Positions 1 to 6,734 of a stretch of DNA of 8,098 bases are shown here, piece after piece. Position numbers and translations under genes: made by a program. How positions within the stretch are numbered: the first letter of the stretch is position 1; every line of letters begins with the position of its first letter. The DNA comes from Saprospiraceae bacterium (GTDB taxonomy: Bacteria > Bacteroidota > Bacteroidia > Bacteroidales > JAIPBB01), in contig JAIPBB010000249.1 in the NCBI GenBank assembly GCA_021739805.1, positions 1 through 8,098 on the forward strand, given 5' to 3'. The notes under the pieces were generated by a model, which made no database searches, was not told the DNA's origin, and worked only from the letters and a program-made list of their open reading frames with translations.

Positions 1-154
1 GTTTCAGGTTTCAGGTTATAAGTTTCAGGTTCCCTAAGGGCTAGCTTCGCTTCGTCGGGTTTCGGGTTTCATTCACATTTGACATTTGACATCTGACATT
101 TGACATGTTTCAGGTTTTACAGTTTGTCTTCAGGCACTCCAAACTCTAGGCACT
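1..154. repeat. Intergenic heptanucleotide repeat tract downstream of rarA
   Basis: This non-coding stretch is built from short units with a 7-base period. GTTTCAG-type units occupy 1-35, with exact copies at 1-7, 8-14 and 22-28 and a diverged copy at 15-21. GGGTTTC is present twice, at 57-63 and 64-70. ACATTTG runs at 75-81, 82-88 and 96-102, with one variant, ACATCTG, at 89-95 and a partial ACATG at 103-107. Between the blocks lies GCTTCGCTTCG (44-54), which recurs at 6794-6804. The sequence AGGCACT occurs twice just before the rarA stop (132-138 and 148-154). No gene, RNA or clear terminator is visible. Such low-complexity intergenic tracts are familiar in Bacteroidota; any function is unknown. 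Confidence 0.8.
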
Positions 155-1429
155 TCAATATCCATACTTCTCCTTCCACAAACTCTTCAATCTGTTTCTA
201 AGCTCATTTTCTCTTGCATTATTTCCCGGATTGTAAAACTTTGTACCTTTAATTTTATCTGGCAGGAATTCTAATTCGGCAAAATTGTTTTCGTAATTGT
301 GAGCATATTTATATTCCTTTCCATAGCCAATATCTTTCATAAGCTTGGTTTGGGCATTTCTGATATGTAATGGCACGGGAAGGTCTCCTGTATTTTTGAC
401 AATTTGTTGGGCATCATTAATTGCTTTGTAAGAAGCATTGCTTTTTGCTGAAGACGCAAGGTAAACAGCAGTTTGCGAAAGTATAATTCTACTTTCCGGA
501 CAACCAATTTTATTTATTGCATCAAAACAGGCATTAGCTAACAAAAGTGCATTGGGGTTTGCATTTCCAATATCTTCAGAAGCTAAAATCAACATTCTTC
601 TTGCAATAAATTTCGGGTCTTCGCCACCTTCAACCATGCGTGCAAGCCAATAAACAGCAGCATTTGGGTCGCTTCCACGTAATGATTTGATAAATGCCGA
701 AATAATATCATAATGTTGTTCTCCCGATTTGTCGTAAATAGCCAGATTTTGCTGAACTATTTCTAAAACTAAGTCATTAGTGATGATGATTTCATCTGAT
801 TTATCAGCAAGATTCTTTACTGTTAATTCAAGAGCATTATACAGCTTTCGGGCATCACCGCCTGAAATCCTTAACAATGCTTCATTTTCTTTTATATTTA
901 TTTTCTTATTTATTTCTTTTTCAAGAAAACCTTTTCCAAGTTCAATAAATTTTATTAATTCATCTTTTTCGAAAGATTTTAAAATATAAACCTGGCAACG
1001 TGAAAGGAGAGGAGAGATAACTTCAAAGCTGGGGTTTTCTGTCGTTGCACCAATTAGGGTAACAATTCCTTTTTCAACTGCACCAAGCAAAGAATCTTGT
1101 TGTGATTTGCTGAACCTATGAATTTCATCAATAAAGAGAATTGATTTTGTTCCAGATGCCTTTGCCTGATTTATTACACTTCTCACATCTTTCACTCCCG
1201 AACTAATTGCACTTAAAGTGTAAAATGGCACAAACAGTTGCTCGGCAATAACATTTGCCAAAGTAGTTTTCCCAACTCCGGGTGGTCCCCATAAAATCAT
1301 TGAAGGGATGCTTTTTGATTCTATTGCTTTTCTTAGAATTGCACCTTTCCCAACTAAATGTTCTTGTCCAATAAAACTATCAAGAGAATCGGGTCGTAAA
1401 TGCTCGGCAAGTGGGGTATTTCTGTTCAT
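155..1429 (-). CDS. rarA: Replication-associated recombination protein A (RarA/MgsA-type AAA+ ATPase)
   Basis: The 424-residue protein is a full-length RarA, a cytoplasmic AAA+ ATPase related to clamp-loader subunits. Family members act at stalled replication forks and on single-stranded DNA ends, interacting with SSB. Visible motifs are Walker [10 protein letters not shown] (residues 48-56), Walker [10 protein letters not shown] (98-106), sensor 1 GATTEN (127-132) and an arginine-finger-like SR (143-144). The C-terminal half has the RarA-specific tetramerisation region, including [11 protein letters not shown] (282-292) and the terminal [15 protein letters not shown] (369-383). The N-terminal [19 protein letters not shown] is the usual family opening, which supports the ATG start at 1429-1427. 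A promoter-like element lies 26 bases upstream. The gene is monocistronic here and divergent from hisS. Length and motifs are ordinary, with no sign of damage. Confidence 0.97.
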   Translation of the reverse strand: MNRNTPLAEHLRPDSLDSFIGQEHLVGKGAILRKAIESKSIPSMILWGPPGVGKTTLANVIAEQLFVPFYTLSAISSGVKDVRSVINQAKASGTKSILFIDEIHRFSKSQQDSLLGAVEKGIVTLIGATTENPSFEVISPLLSRCQVYILKSFEKDELIKFIELGKGFLEKEINKKINIKENEALLRISGGDARKLYNALELTVKNLADKSDEIIITNDLVLEIVQQNLAIYDKSGEQHYDIISAFIKSLRGSDPNAAVYWLARMVEGGEDPKFIARRMLILASEDIGNANPNALLLANACFDAINKIGCPESRIILSQTAVYLASSAKSNASYKAINDAQQIVKNTGDLPVPLHIRNAQTKLMKDIGYGKEYKYAHNYENNFAELEFLPDKIKGTKFYNPGNNARENELRNRLKSLWKEKYGY

Positions 1430-1454
1430 TAATTATAGTGAATTTATTACAGTG

Positions 1455-1482
1455 TAAAATTAGTAAAATAACTTCTAACAAA
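1455..1482 (-). promoter_or_regulatory. Putative rarA promoter (Bacteroidota-type)
   Basis: Read on the minus strand, TAATTTTA at 1462-1455 matches the TAnnTTTG -7 consensus except at the last base. TTTG at 1482-1479 could be the -33 element, although the 16-base spacer is shorter than the usual roughly 19 or more. The -7 box ends 26 bases before the rarA ATG, which is similar to the distance seen at hisS and comB. This is inferred from sequence only. Confidence 0.4.
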
Positions 1483-1692
1483 ATCCTCGTAGGTTTGCGA
1501 TACCGGAAAAATCCAAGATTTAGGTTAGATGTTGCGAACTTGTACCTGAGGAAATGCTATTTTTCTCAACACAATCTATTTTTCTTTAAATAATTATTAT
1601 ATTCGTAAAAGTTTGATATTTGATGATGCTAACTAATTGGGATGGAGTTATGATTAGATTGTGCTACTCGCAATGAGGATGACAAAGAATGA

Positions 1693-1768
1693 GCAACGAG
1701 AAATCCATAATGGACGAAGCAAGCAAGCTTCGCAAGCAACGAGAAACAAGCAACGAGCATCGAGAAAC
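1693..1768. repeat. GCAACGAG repeat cluster with a CGAAGC/GCTTCG hairpin
   Basis: GCAACGAGAAA occurs at 1693-1703 and again at 1736-1746. A third, split copy has GCAACGAG at 1750-1757 and CATCGAGAAAC at 1758-1768. Between the first two copies, CGAAGC (1715-1720) and GCTTCG (1727-1732) form a perfect 6-base inverted repeat around AAGCAA. The composition differs from the surrounding AT-rich DNA. It lies directly upstream of the hisS promoter region. It looks like a small dispersed intergenic repeat; no protein is encoded. Confidence 0.65.
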
Positions 1769-1806
1769 TAGTTTAAACAATTTCCCCATTTTTCAGTATA
1801 AAATCC

Positions 1807-1814
1807 TAATTTTG
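1807..1814 (+). promoter_or_regulatory. Putative hisS -7 promoter element
   Basis: TAATTTTG is an exact match to the Bacteroidota -7 consensus TAnnTTTG. It ends 30 bases before the hisS ATG, which would give a leader of roughly 20-25 bases. No convincing -33 TTTG is present; only T-rich TTTC at 1781-1784 lies at about the right distance. The leader is A-rich with no Shine-Dalgarno sequence, as is usual in the phylum. Confidence 0.5.
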
Positions 1815-1843
1815 CAAAATACAATCAAAACTCAAATTAAATA

Positions 1844-3217
1844 ATGGCTCAAAAACCATCCATACCAAAAGGAACACGTGACTTTTCGCCAGTTGAAATG
1901 GCAAGAAGAAATTATATATTTGATACTATTAAGGAAGTATTTCAGATTTGTGGTTACCAACCTATTGAAACTCCTGCAATGGAAAATCTTTCGACGCTTT
2001 TAGGTAAGTATGGTGAAGAAGGCGACAAACTGCTTTTTAAGGTTTTAAATTCAGGAGATTATTTAAGTAAGGTTCAGGATTCAGGAAAAACTATCGCAGA
2101 ACTTGATTCAAATAAAATTTCAATGCAAATTTCTGAAAAAGGATTGCGTTACGATTTAACTGTTCCTTTTGCACGATATGTTGTTCAAAATAGAAATGAT
2201 ATAACTTTTCCATTTAAGCGTTTTCAAATTCAAACTGTATGGAGAGCAGACAGACCACAAAAAGGACGTTATAGAGAGTTTTTTCAATGTGATGCAGATG
2301 TGATTGGAAGTTATTCTCTTTTAAATGAAGTTGAACTTGTTCAAATAATTGATACAGTTTTCAATAAACTAAAAATCAGTGCAACAATAAAACTTAATAA
2401 CCGAAAAATACTTGCCGGAATAGCTGAACTCGTTGGCGAATCTGATAAAATTATTGATATTACAGTAGCAATTGACAAACTTGATAAAATCGGAATTGAG
2501 AAAGTAAACGAAGAATTAATTGCAAAAGGAATTCCACAAAAAGCAATTGACCAACTTCAACCAATTATAAATTTACAAGGAAGTACAGAAGAAAAAATAA
2601 AAACGCTCAAAGAAACTCTCAAGGACTCTGAAGTAGGAGTGAAGGGCATTTCTGAAATAGAGCAGGTTTTTAATTATTTGCAGAAAGTTGAAATAAACTC
2701 TAAAGTTGAATTGGATTTAACCCTAGCTCGTGGCTTAAATTATTATACCGGAGCAATTATCGAAGTTGTTTCTAATGATGTGAAAATGGGAAGCATTTGT
2801 GGTGGTGGTCGTTATGATGACCTAACAGGAATCTTTGGTTTGCCTGATGTTTCAGGAGTTGGAATTTCCTTTGGAGCAGATAGAATTTACGATGTTTTAA
2901 ATGAATTAAAACTTTTCCCTGAAAATGCTGAAACTTCAACTCAGGTTATGTTTGTAAATTTCGGTGCAGAAGAAGAAATCTATTGCCTTCCATTAGTTAA
3001 TAAACTCAGACAAGCAGGAATCAAAGCTGAACTTTATCCTGATAGCTCAAAATTGAAAAGACAAATGAATTATGCAAATAACAAAAACATTCCTTTTGTT
3101 GTTATTGTTGGTTCAGAAGAGATTGAAACAGGGGAATTAACAGTTAAAAATATGACCACTGGTAAGCAACAAAAGCTTGAGTTTGGTGAGTTGTTAGATA
3201 GATTATTGGCTGATTAA
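1844..3217 (+). CDS. hisS: Histidine--tRNA ligase
   Basis: The 457-residue protein is a complete class II histidyl-tRNA synthetase that charges tRNA-His with histidine using ATP in the cytoplasm. The N-terminal PKGTRDFSP (9-17) is the family opening. The catalytic core includes [12 protein letters not shown] (101-112) and motif 2 with the ATP-binding arginine in [18 protein letters not shown] (133-150). The histidine-specific [10 protein letters not shown] (294-303) follows, then GGGRYDDL (320-327), and motif 3 around [11 protein letters not shown] (338-348). The region from about 365 to the end is the anticodon-binding domain, with [19 protein letters not shown] typical of it (419-437). An insertion domain of about 100 residues lies between motif 2 and the LARG motif, as in ordinary bacterial enzymes. 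The ATG start fits both the N-terminal motif and the upstream promoter box. The gene appears monocistronic. Confidence 0.98.
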   Translation: MAQKPSIPKGTRDFSPVEMARRNYIFDTIKEVFQICGYQPIETPAMENLSTLLGKYGEEGDKLLFKVLNSGDYLSKVQDSGKTIAELDSNKISMQISEKGLRYDLTVPFARYVVQNRNDITFPFKRFQIQTVWRADRPQKGRYREFFQCDADVIGSYSLLNEVELVQIIDTVFNKLKISATIKLNNRKILAGIAELVGESDKIIDITVAIDKLDKIGIEKVNEELIAKGIPQKAIDQLQPIINLQGSTEEKIKTLKETLKDSEVGVKGISEIEQVFNYLQKVEINSKVELDLTLARGLNYYTGAIIEVVSNDVKMGSICGGGRYDDLTGIFGLPDVSGVGISFGADRIYDVLNELKLFPENAETSTQVMFVNFGAEEEIYCLPLVNKLRQAGIKAELYPDSSKLKRQMNYANNKNIPFVVIVGSEEIETGELTVKNMTTGKQQKLEFGELLDRLLAD

Positions 3218-3307
3218 TAAGCTAAATTATTACCAATTGAATAGAAATACAAAATAACAAATTACAAAAGACAAATTTCAAAAAAACAATTTTCAAAACA
3301 GTTTCCC

Positions 3308-3558
3308 TTATAAATGTTTTTTAGATAATTCTTCTGTTAGAGCCTTTTTATAATCAAAATCATCAGGTGCATTAAATGAACCAAGTAACGATTTCACTTT
3401 GGTGTATATTGAACTTCAGTATCTAAAACTTTTTGTTTTTTTAATAGTTTCAAATAATTTTCAATTAAAGAAGATAAGCTTATTTCCCTTTCTTTTGCGT
3501 ATTCTTTTGACTTAATAACAAGCTTTTCATTAATCGAAAGTGTTAATTTTGTTTTCAT
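3308..3558 (-). pseudogene. Frameshifted DUF6364-type antitoxin-like gene
   Basis: From the ATG at 3558-3556 the minus strand encodes 54 residues beginning MKTKLTLSINEKLVIKSKEY and ending in a TGA at 3396-3394. The other half of the same protein continues in a shifted frame from 3397: VKSLLGSFNAPDDFDYKKAL, then TEELSKKHL, stopping at TAA 3310-3308. Joined, the two parts make about 84 residues and read as a complete DUF6364-like small protein: an N-terminal beta strand followed by helices (KLTLSI, then an SLSSLIENYL segment), then the S-L-x-G-S-F and DFDYKK tail. Restoring one base in the short A run at 3398-3399 would rejoin the frames. The family assignment is from recognition of the sequence pattern. 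Such proteins are often found beside PIN-domain toxins in Bacteroidota, but no toxin gene lies on either side here. A sequencing error is the main alternative. Confidence 0.72.
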
Positions 3559-3604
3559 TTCTTAATAAATTAATACACAATAATAAATCTAAAATAAAGG
3601 ATTT

Positions 3605-3640
3605 CCAAATTTTATTTGGTTATTATTACCCCAATAATAA
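3605..3640. repeat. Two adjacent perfect inverted repeats
   Basis: CCAAAT (3605-3610) and ATTTGG (3614-3619) form a 6-base stem with a TTT loop. Immediately next to it, TTATTATT (3620-3627) and AATAATAA (3633-3640) form an 8-base stem around ACCCC. They sit about 50-80 bases upstream of the antitoxin-like remnant and just past the peptidase gene terminator. They could be an autoregulatory operator of the former antitoxin gene or part of a termination region. No function is shown. Confidence 0.5.
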
Positions 3641-3676
3641 AAAACAGCACCCTAAAAATTAGAATGCTGCTTTTTT
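3639..3676 (-). terminator. Probable intrinsic terminator of the M49 peptidase gene
   Basis: CAGCA (3645-3649) pairs with TGCTG (3665-3669), and inside that CTAA (3652-3655) pairs with TTAG (3659-3662) around an AAA loop, with a CC/AA mismatch between the two stem parts. A-rich DNA at 3639-3644 on one side and TTTTTT at 3671-3676 on the other give a U-run on either strand. The hairpin lies about 50 bases past the peptidase stop codon, so minus-strand termination is the natural role. It may also stop readthrough from the plus strand. Confidence 0.7.
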
Positions 3677-3718
3677 ATCTTATTATTATATCATTAAATC
3701 ATTTAATCATTACATCAT

Positions 3719-5773
3719 TTAATTATAAGTCGGCAAAAATGAATGTTCCTTTGAATAATTCATCATTTGCTTTGTGTAATCATTTGGATATTCAACTTTT
3801 ACATCAATGATTTTTTCACCTTCCATAACTGGAATGAATTCAGGATTAATAAATCCACCATAAGGTGCCAAATTTAATTTAGCGTATCTGTCAATAACTT
3901 CTTTATGTAAATCGATGTCAATTTTCACAGCATAATTTTCAACCAGTGCTTTTCCAGCTTCATAATCACCTTCCGATTTAATACGTTGAACTTCTTTCAA
4001 TAATTCACCGAAAAGAGTTCTAAGTTTTTTATAATCGTTAATAACAAAATATGTTTTTCCGGCTTTCATTTTCTTTTCAATAACCTTGTCGGCTTGTCCT
4101 TTTTCAAAGCACCATTTTGCGATAAGTTGTCTGTTTCGCATATGTGCCTGTTGAATGTCTTTTCCTAACTCAATTCTTGTAAGTTGAGTCATTAATCCAT
4201 TACGAATATAACTGTTATACTCAGCTTTTGCAACATCAAGAGTTGTCATAAGTCCAAGTTCAATCATTTTATCATCCATCATATAATAAAGAGCAAAAAG
4301 GTCTGCACGGGCTTCTTCAAGAGCTGAACCATAGTTTTTTAATGCTTCAGGATTTGTTCCTTCTAAAAGTTGTCCTGAGCCATGTCCTAAACACTCATGA
4401 AGGTCGGTATGGAGATTTCCGGCTATGAATCCATAATCTTCTACGAGTTTAATTTCTTCGGGTGAATATGCAAATTCCTCAATAAAACCATTGCCAATTG
4501 CTGCCTGATTGTAAGCATAAGTTATGTTTTCCATAGTAACCGATTTTGAGCCATGTTCTTTTCTAATCCAATCAGCATTTGGAAGGTTTATTCCAATAGG
4601 AGTTGAAGGATAGCAATCGCCACCAAGCATTGCTACAGTGATAACTTTTGCACTAACACCCTTAACTTCTTTCTTTTTGAATTTTGGGTCAACAGGTGAA
4701 TTATCTTCGAACCATTGTGCGTTTTCACTTATTATAATAGCTCTTTTAGTTGCTTTAAGGTCTTTGAAATTGACAACAGATTCCCATGTAGATTTTTTGC
4801 CAAGCGGGTCACCATAATTTTCAATAAAACCATTAACAACGTCAATATGTGAATTTAAATCCTGAACCCATGAAATATTATATTCATCCCATGTGTTTAA
4901 ATCACCAGTTTTATAATAATCAACAAGTTTTTGAAGTGTTGATTTTTGTATATCGTTTTCAGCAACTTCAATAGCTTTTTCCAGCCACATAACTATTTCC
5001 TTAATAGCGGCTCCATACATTCCATCAATTTTATAAACTCTTTCAACTACTTTATTATCAACTTTAACTACTTTTGAATTTAAACCATAAGAAATAGGAG
5101 TTGTGTCGTTTGGGTCAACTATCGAAGCATAATATGCTTCAACTTCTTTTTGGCTAACTCCTTCATAGAAATTATTTGCTGAGTGTGTTATTAAATCTTC
5201 TTCTGTGTTTTGGCTAACTCTAACCGGAGCAATTGTAGGGTCAAACATAATTGGAGTGAGTTTTTCAATCAATTGTTCAATAGTTTCTCCTTCTTGCAGT
5301 GGAAATTTTCCGCCTTTTGATTCATTAATCAGGCTTGCAAAATATTCCTTAGAAAATTCAGGTAAGAATTTATCTGTTGAATAATGATGATGAATTCCGT
5401 TTGAAAACCAAACTCTTTTAGTATAAACCATAAACTTTTTAAAATCTTCAGTTTCACGGTCACCTTTATAGCTGTCAACAATTGCTTCAAGAGTTCTTCT
5501 GATGCAAAGATTGTGTTTGTAGTTTTGGTCGAAAATTATATCACGACCGGCAATAGCAGCCTGGCTTAGGAAATAAATTAATTTCTTTTGGTCAAGCGAA
5601 AGTGAATCAAATTCCGGAACCTGATAACGCATTATTTTCAGATCGGCAAATTGTTCGACTTTGAAATCAAATTTTTCTTCTTGTTGTACTTCTGTGGTTT
5701 CTTTTTTGCTATTACCGCAGGATGCTAAAATTATACTCATAACAGTAAATGTTAAAATTTTTAAATACCTCAT
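3719..5773 (-). CDS. M49 family dipeptidyl peptidase III lipoprotein
   Basis: The 684-residue protein is a zinc metallopeptidase of family M49. Characterised members remove dipeptides from the N-termini of short peptides. It begins with a lipoprotein signal peptide, MRYLKILTFTVMSIILASC, whose lipobox LASC predicts lipidation at Cys19 and anchoring in the cell envelope. The zinc site is clear. HECLGH (459-464) supplies two histidine ligands and catalytic Glu460, and EEARAD (486-491) supplies the third ligand, probably Glu487. The Cys-containing HECLGH and the 28-residue spacing between the motifs match my recollection of the Bacteroides thetaiotaomicron enzyme rather than the human one (HELLGH, spacing 58). 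GINLPNADWIR (394-404) is another conserved M49 stretch, before the zinc site. Proteins of this group are sometimes labelled dihydrofolate reductase, which this sequence does not support. comB lies upstream on the same strand, about 90 bases away. Confidence 0.93.
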   Translation of the reverse strand: MRYLKILTFTVMSIILASCGNSKKETTEVQQEEKFDFKVEQFADLKIMRYQVPEFDSLSLDQKKLIYFLSQAAIAGRDIIFDQNYKHNLCIRRTLEAIVDSYKGDRETEDFKKFMVYTKRVWFSNGIHHHYSTDKFLPEFSKEYFASLINESKGGKFPLQEGETIEQLIEKLTPIMFDPTIAPVRVSQNTEEDLITHSANNFYEGVSQKEVEAYYASIVDPNDTTPISYGLNSKVVKVDNKVVERVYKIDGMYGAAIKEIVMWLEKAIEVAENDIQKSTLQKLVDYYKTGDLNTWDEYNISWVQDLNSHIDVVNGFIENYGDPLGKKSTWESVVNFKDLKATKRAIIISENAQWFEDNSPVDPKFKKKEVKGVSAKVITVAMLGGDCYPSTPIGINLPNADWIRKEHGSKSVTMENITYAYNQAAIGNGFIEEFAYSPEEIKLVEDYGFIAGNLHTDLHECLGHGSGQLLEGTNPEALKNYGSALEEARADLFALYYMMDDKMIELGLMTTLDVAKAEYNSYIRNGLMTQLTRIELGKDIQQAHMRNRQLIAKWCFEKGQADKVIEKKMKAGKTYFVINDYKKLRTLFGELLKEVQRIKSEGDYEAGKALVENYAVKIDIDLHKEVIDRYAKLNLAPYGGFINPEFIPVMEGEKIIDVKVEYPNDYTKQMMNYSKEHSFLPTYN

Positions 5774-5791
5774 TTTGTTTATGTGTTAAGG

Positions 5792-5817
5792 GGTTTATGT
5801 TTAAGGTTTAAGGTTTG
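5792..5817. repeat. GTTTAAG heptanucleotide repeat in the leader of the M49 peptidase gene
   Basis: GGTTTAT (5792-5798), GTTTAAG (5799-5805), GTTTAAG (5806-5812) and the partial GTTTG (5813-5817) form a short array with a 7-base period. It resembles the GTTTCAG array at the left end of the window. It lies within 20-45 bases of the peptidase ATG, where a promoter or leader would be expected. No TAnnTTTG box for the minus-strand peptidase gene is visible at the usual distance. Confidence 0.6.
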
Positions 5818-5864
5818 TTTCATGTTCTGCAATCCGAATTTCCAATTTCTAATTTTGCAATAAA

Positions 5865-6578
5865 CTATGAATTAATATTAGTAATTACTCCGTTTTTAAA
5901 AACAGGAACTTTATTTATTTTATCAAAGCTAAGGCAATATTCAACAATATCATCGAGATGTAGTTTTTTTAGACGATGGCGATGAGCAAATTTCTCTTTA
6001 TAAGCCATTAAATCATGTTTTGCATTACTCCAAAGTTCTTGTGTTGCAATGGCTGAATCGCAGATTGTTTCAAATCTTCCGGTTTCTAATAAAGTTTCAA
6101 CCATTGCACCGGCATAAACCGAATCTTCAAAACTAAATCTATCTTTCCAGCCGGCACATAAAATAATTATGTCCTTATTTTGTTCCACCAGCCAACTGCA
6201 AACAGCAGAGTGATTAATAAAAGCACCAATCACTACCTGATCGCAAATACTGGCAGTATTGATAGCTTGTGTTCCGTTTGTTGTGCTATAGACAATAGTT
6301 TTTCCTTCGAGATGCTCACCCATGAAATTAGTGGGGGAGTTTCCAAAATCAGCAAAATCCAAAACAATGCCATCTCTTTCTGCGGCAATTAAATAGCCTT
6401 TATTTTTATATTCTCTTGCTTCATCGAGTGATTCAGCCGGGATGATTTTTTCAACTCCGTTGTCAAAGGCAGTGGCAATCGCCGATGTTGCCCTGAAAAT
6501 ATCAATAACTATAACTATGTTTTCTTTTTTTGCATAGCTGTGAAACATTGCAGGTGACAGACATACTTCTAATTGCAT
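5865..6578 (-). CDS. comB: 2-phosphosulfolactate phosphatase family protein (ComB)
   Basis: ComB-family enzymes hydrolyse 2-phospho-3-sulfolactate to 3-sulfolactate and phosphate. The reaction belongs to coenzyme M synthesis in methanogens; in bacteria such as this its role is uncertain. From the upstream ATG at 6602 the product would be 245 residues, and from the ATG at 6578 it is 237. Using the longer numbering, conserved segments are VIDIFRATSAIATAF (32-46), GNSP (87-90), YSTTNGTQAI (105-114), GAFINHSAV (126-134) and ILCAGWKDRFSFEDSVYAG (147-165), ending with VPVFKNGVI (232-240). The protein is soluble, with no signal peptide. I prefer the inner start because the only good -7 box (6607-6614) ends four bases before the outer ATG, leaving almost no leader, while the inner ATG is preceded by A-rich DNA. 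No sulfolactate-pathway neighbour is present. Confidence 0.88.
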   Translation of the reverse strand: MQLEVCLSPAMFHSYAKKENIVIVIDIFRATSAIATAFDNGVEKIIPAESLDEAREYKNKGYLIAAERDGIVLDFADFGNSPTNFMGEHLEGKTIVYSTTNGTQAINTASICDQVVIGAFINHSAVCSWLVEQNKDIIILCAGWKDRFSFEDSVYAGAMVETLLETGRFETICDSAIATQELWSNAKHDLMAYKEKFAHRHRLKKLHLDDIVEYCLSFDKINKVPVFKNGVITNINS

Positions 6579-6606
6579 TGGTTTTATTTGTTTTTCAAGC
6601 ATTCGT

Positions 6607-6614
6607 CAAAATTA
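6607..6614 (-). promoter_or_regulatory. Putative comB -7 promoter element
   Basis: Read on the minus strand, TAATTTTG matches the TAnnTTTG consensus exactly and is identical to the hisS element. It lies 29 bases from the ATG at 6578, almost the same distance as at hisS (30 bases), but only a few bases from the alternative ATG at 6602. No clear -33 TTTG is visible upstream. An imperfect hairpin (CTATCA 6647-6652 with TGATAG 6674-6679, inner TTATT/AATAA) lies about 35 bases further upstream. Confidence 0.5.
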
Positions 6615-6684
6615 TGAAAAATTACTTATTATCTGAGTACGCTAGGCTATCATTTTTTATTACTATGAATAATTGATAGAATAA

Positions 6685-6726
6685 GACTAAGGCTGAGGCT
6701 GAGGCTGAGGAGAAGGCTAAGGCTAA
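6685..6726. repeat. GGCTRA hexanucleotide array
   Basis: Seven hexamers lie in phase: GACTAA, GGCTGA three times (6691-6708), GGAGAA (6709-6714) and GGCTAA twice (6715-6726). A pyrimidine-rich tract at 6883-6906 is its imperfect reverse complement, with 18 of 24 positions matching 6691-6714 by my alignment. The array is non-coding and prone to slippage. Confidence 0.75.
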
Positions 6727-6734
6727 GTAAAAAG

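Larger units (their letters stand above)
1430..1843. other. Divergent rarA-hisS intergenic region
   Basis: This 414-base region separates divergent rarA and hisS. From the left it holds the putative rarA promoter (1455-1482), then a less AT-rich patch at 1485-1551 bounded by the imperfect inverted pair CCTCgtAGGT and ACCTGAGG. An AT-rich stretch with no recognisable element covers about 1560-1660. A repeat cluster follows at 1693-1768, and the hisS promoter sits at 1807-1814. Short open frames cross the region, for example a plus-strand frame around 1411-1593 that overlaps the rarA start, but none has a supported start or recognisable product. I see no RNA gene or riboswitch. Confidence 0.6.
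3218..3718. other. Convergent intergenic region between hisS and the M49 peptidase gene
   Basis: This 501-base region lies between the convergent ends of hisS and the peptidase gene. About 3240-3300 is low-complexity A-rich DNA in which ACAAA-like units recur; it codes for nothing recognisable, and no strong hisS terminator is visible there. A frameshifted minus-strand antitoxin remnant occupies 3308-3558. Three hairpins follow at 3605-3619, 3620-3640 and 3645-3669, and the last is probably the peptidase gene terminator. The final 40 bases contain TCATTAAATCATTTAATCAT-like ATCATT repeats just downstream of the peptidase stop. Confidence 0.65.

Noticed and set aside
75..107. Possible CRISPR-like array
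   Set aside because: The units are 7 bases long and contiguous, with no spacers, so it is a microsatellite-type tract. The same reasoning excludes 6685-6726.
780..989. Plus-strand open frame of 69 codons inside rarA
   Set aside because: It is antisense to a strongly conserved gene, its product is low-complexity and rich in Phe, Ser and Ile, and it has no promoter or family resemblance.
1411..1593. Plus-strand 60-codon frame in the rarA-hisS gap
   Set aside because: It starts inside rarA on the other strand, and no homologous family or leader signal is recognisable.
3394..3402. Programmed -1 frameshift joining the antitoxin halves
   Set aside because: The reading change could be made by a -1 shift, but no X XXY YYZ slippery heptamer or convincing downstream pseudoknot is seen. 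Mutation or sequencing error is simpler.
3616..3810. Plus-strand 64-codon frame across the hairpins and the peptidase 3' end
   Set aside because: It crosses a terminator and the antisense of a conserved gene, and it has no recognisable product.
3719..5773. Dihydrofolate reductase label for the M49 protein
   Set aside because: HECLGH and EEARAD zinc motifs and a 684-residue lipoprotein are incompatible with a reductase of about 160-200 residues.
5850..5857. Plus-strand TAATTTTG box near the comB 3' end
   Set aside because: It matches the -7 consensus, but there is no plus-strand gene downstream. It may be chance in AT-rich DNA.
6180..6392. Plus-strand frame opposite comB
   Set aside because: It is a shadow of the conserved comB coding sequence.
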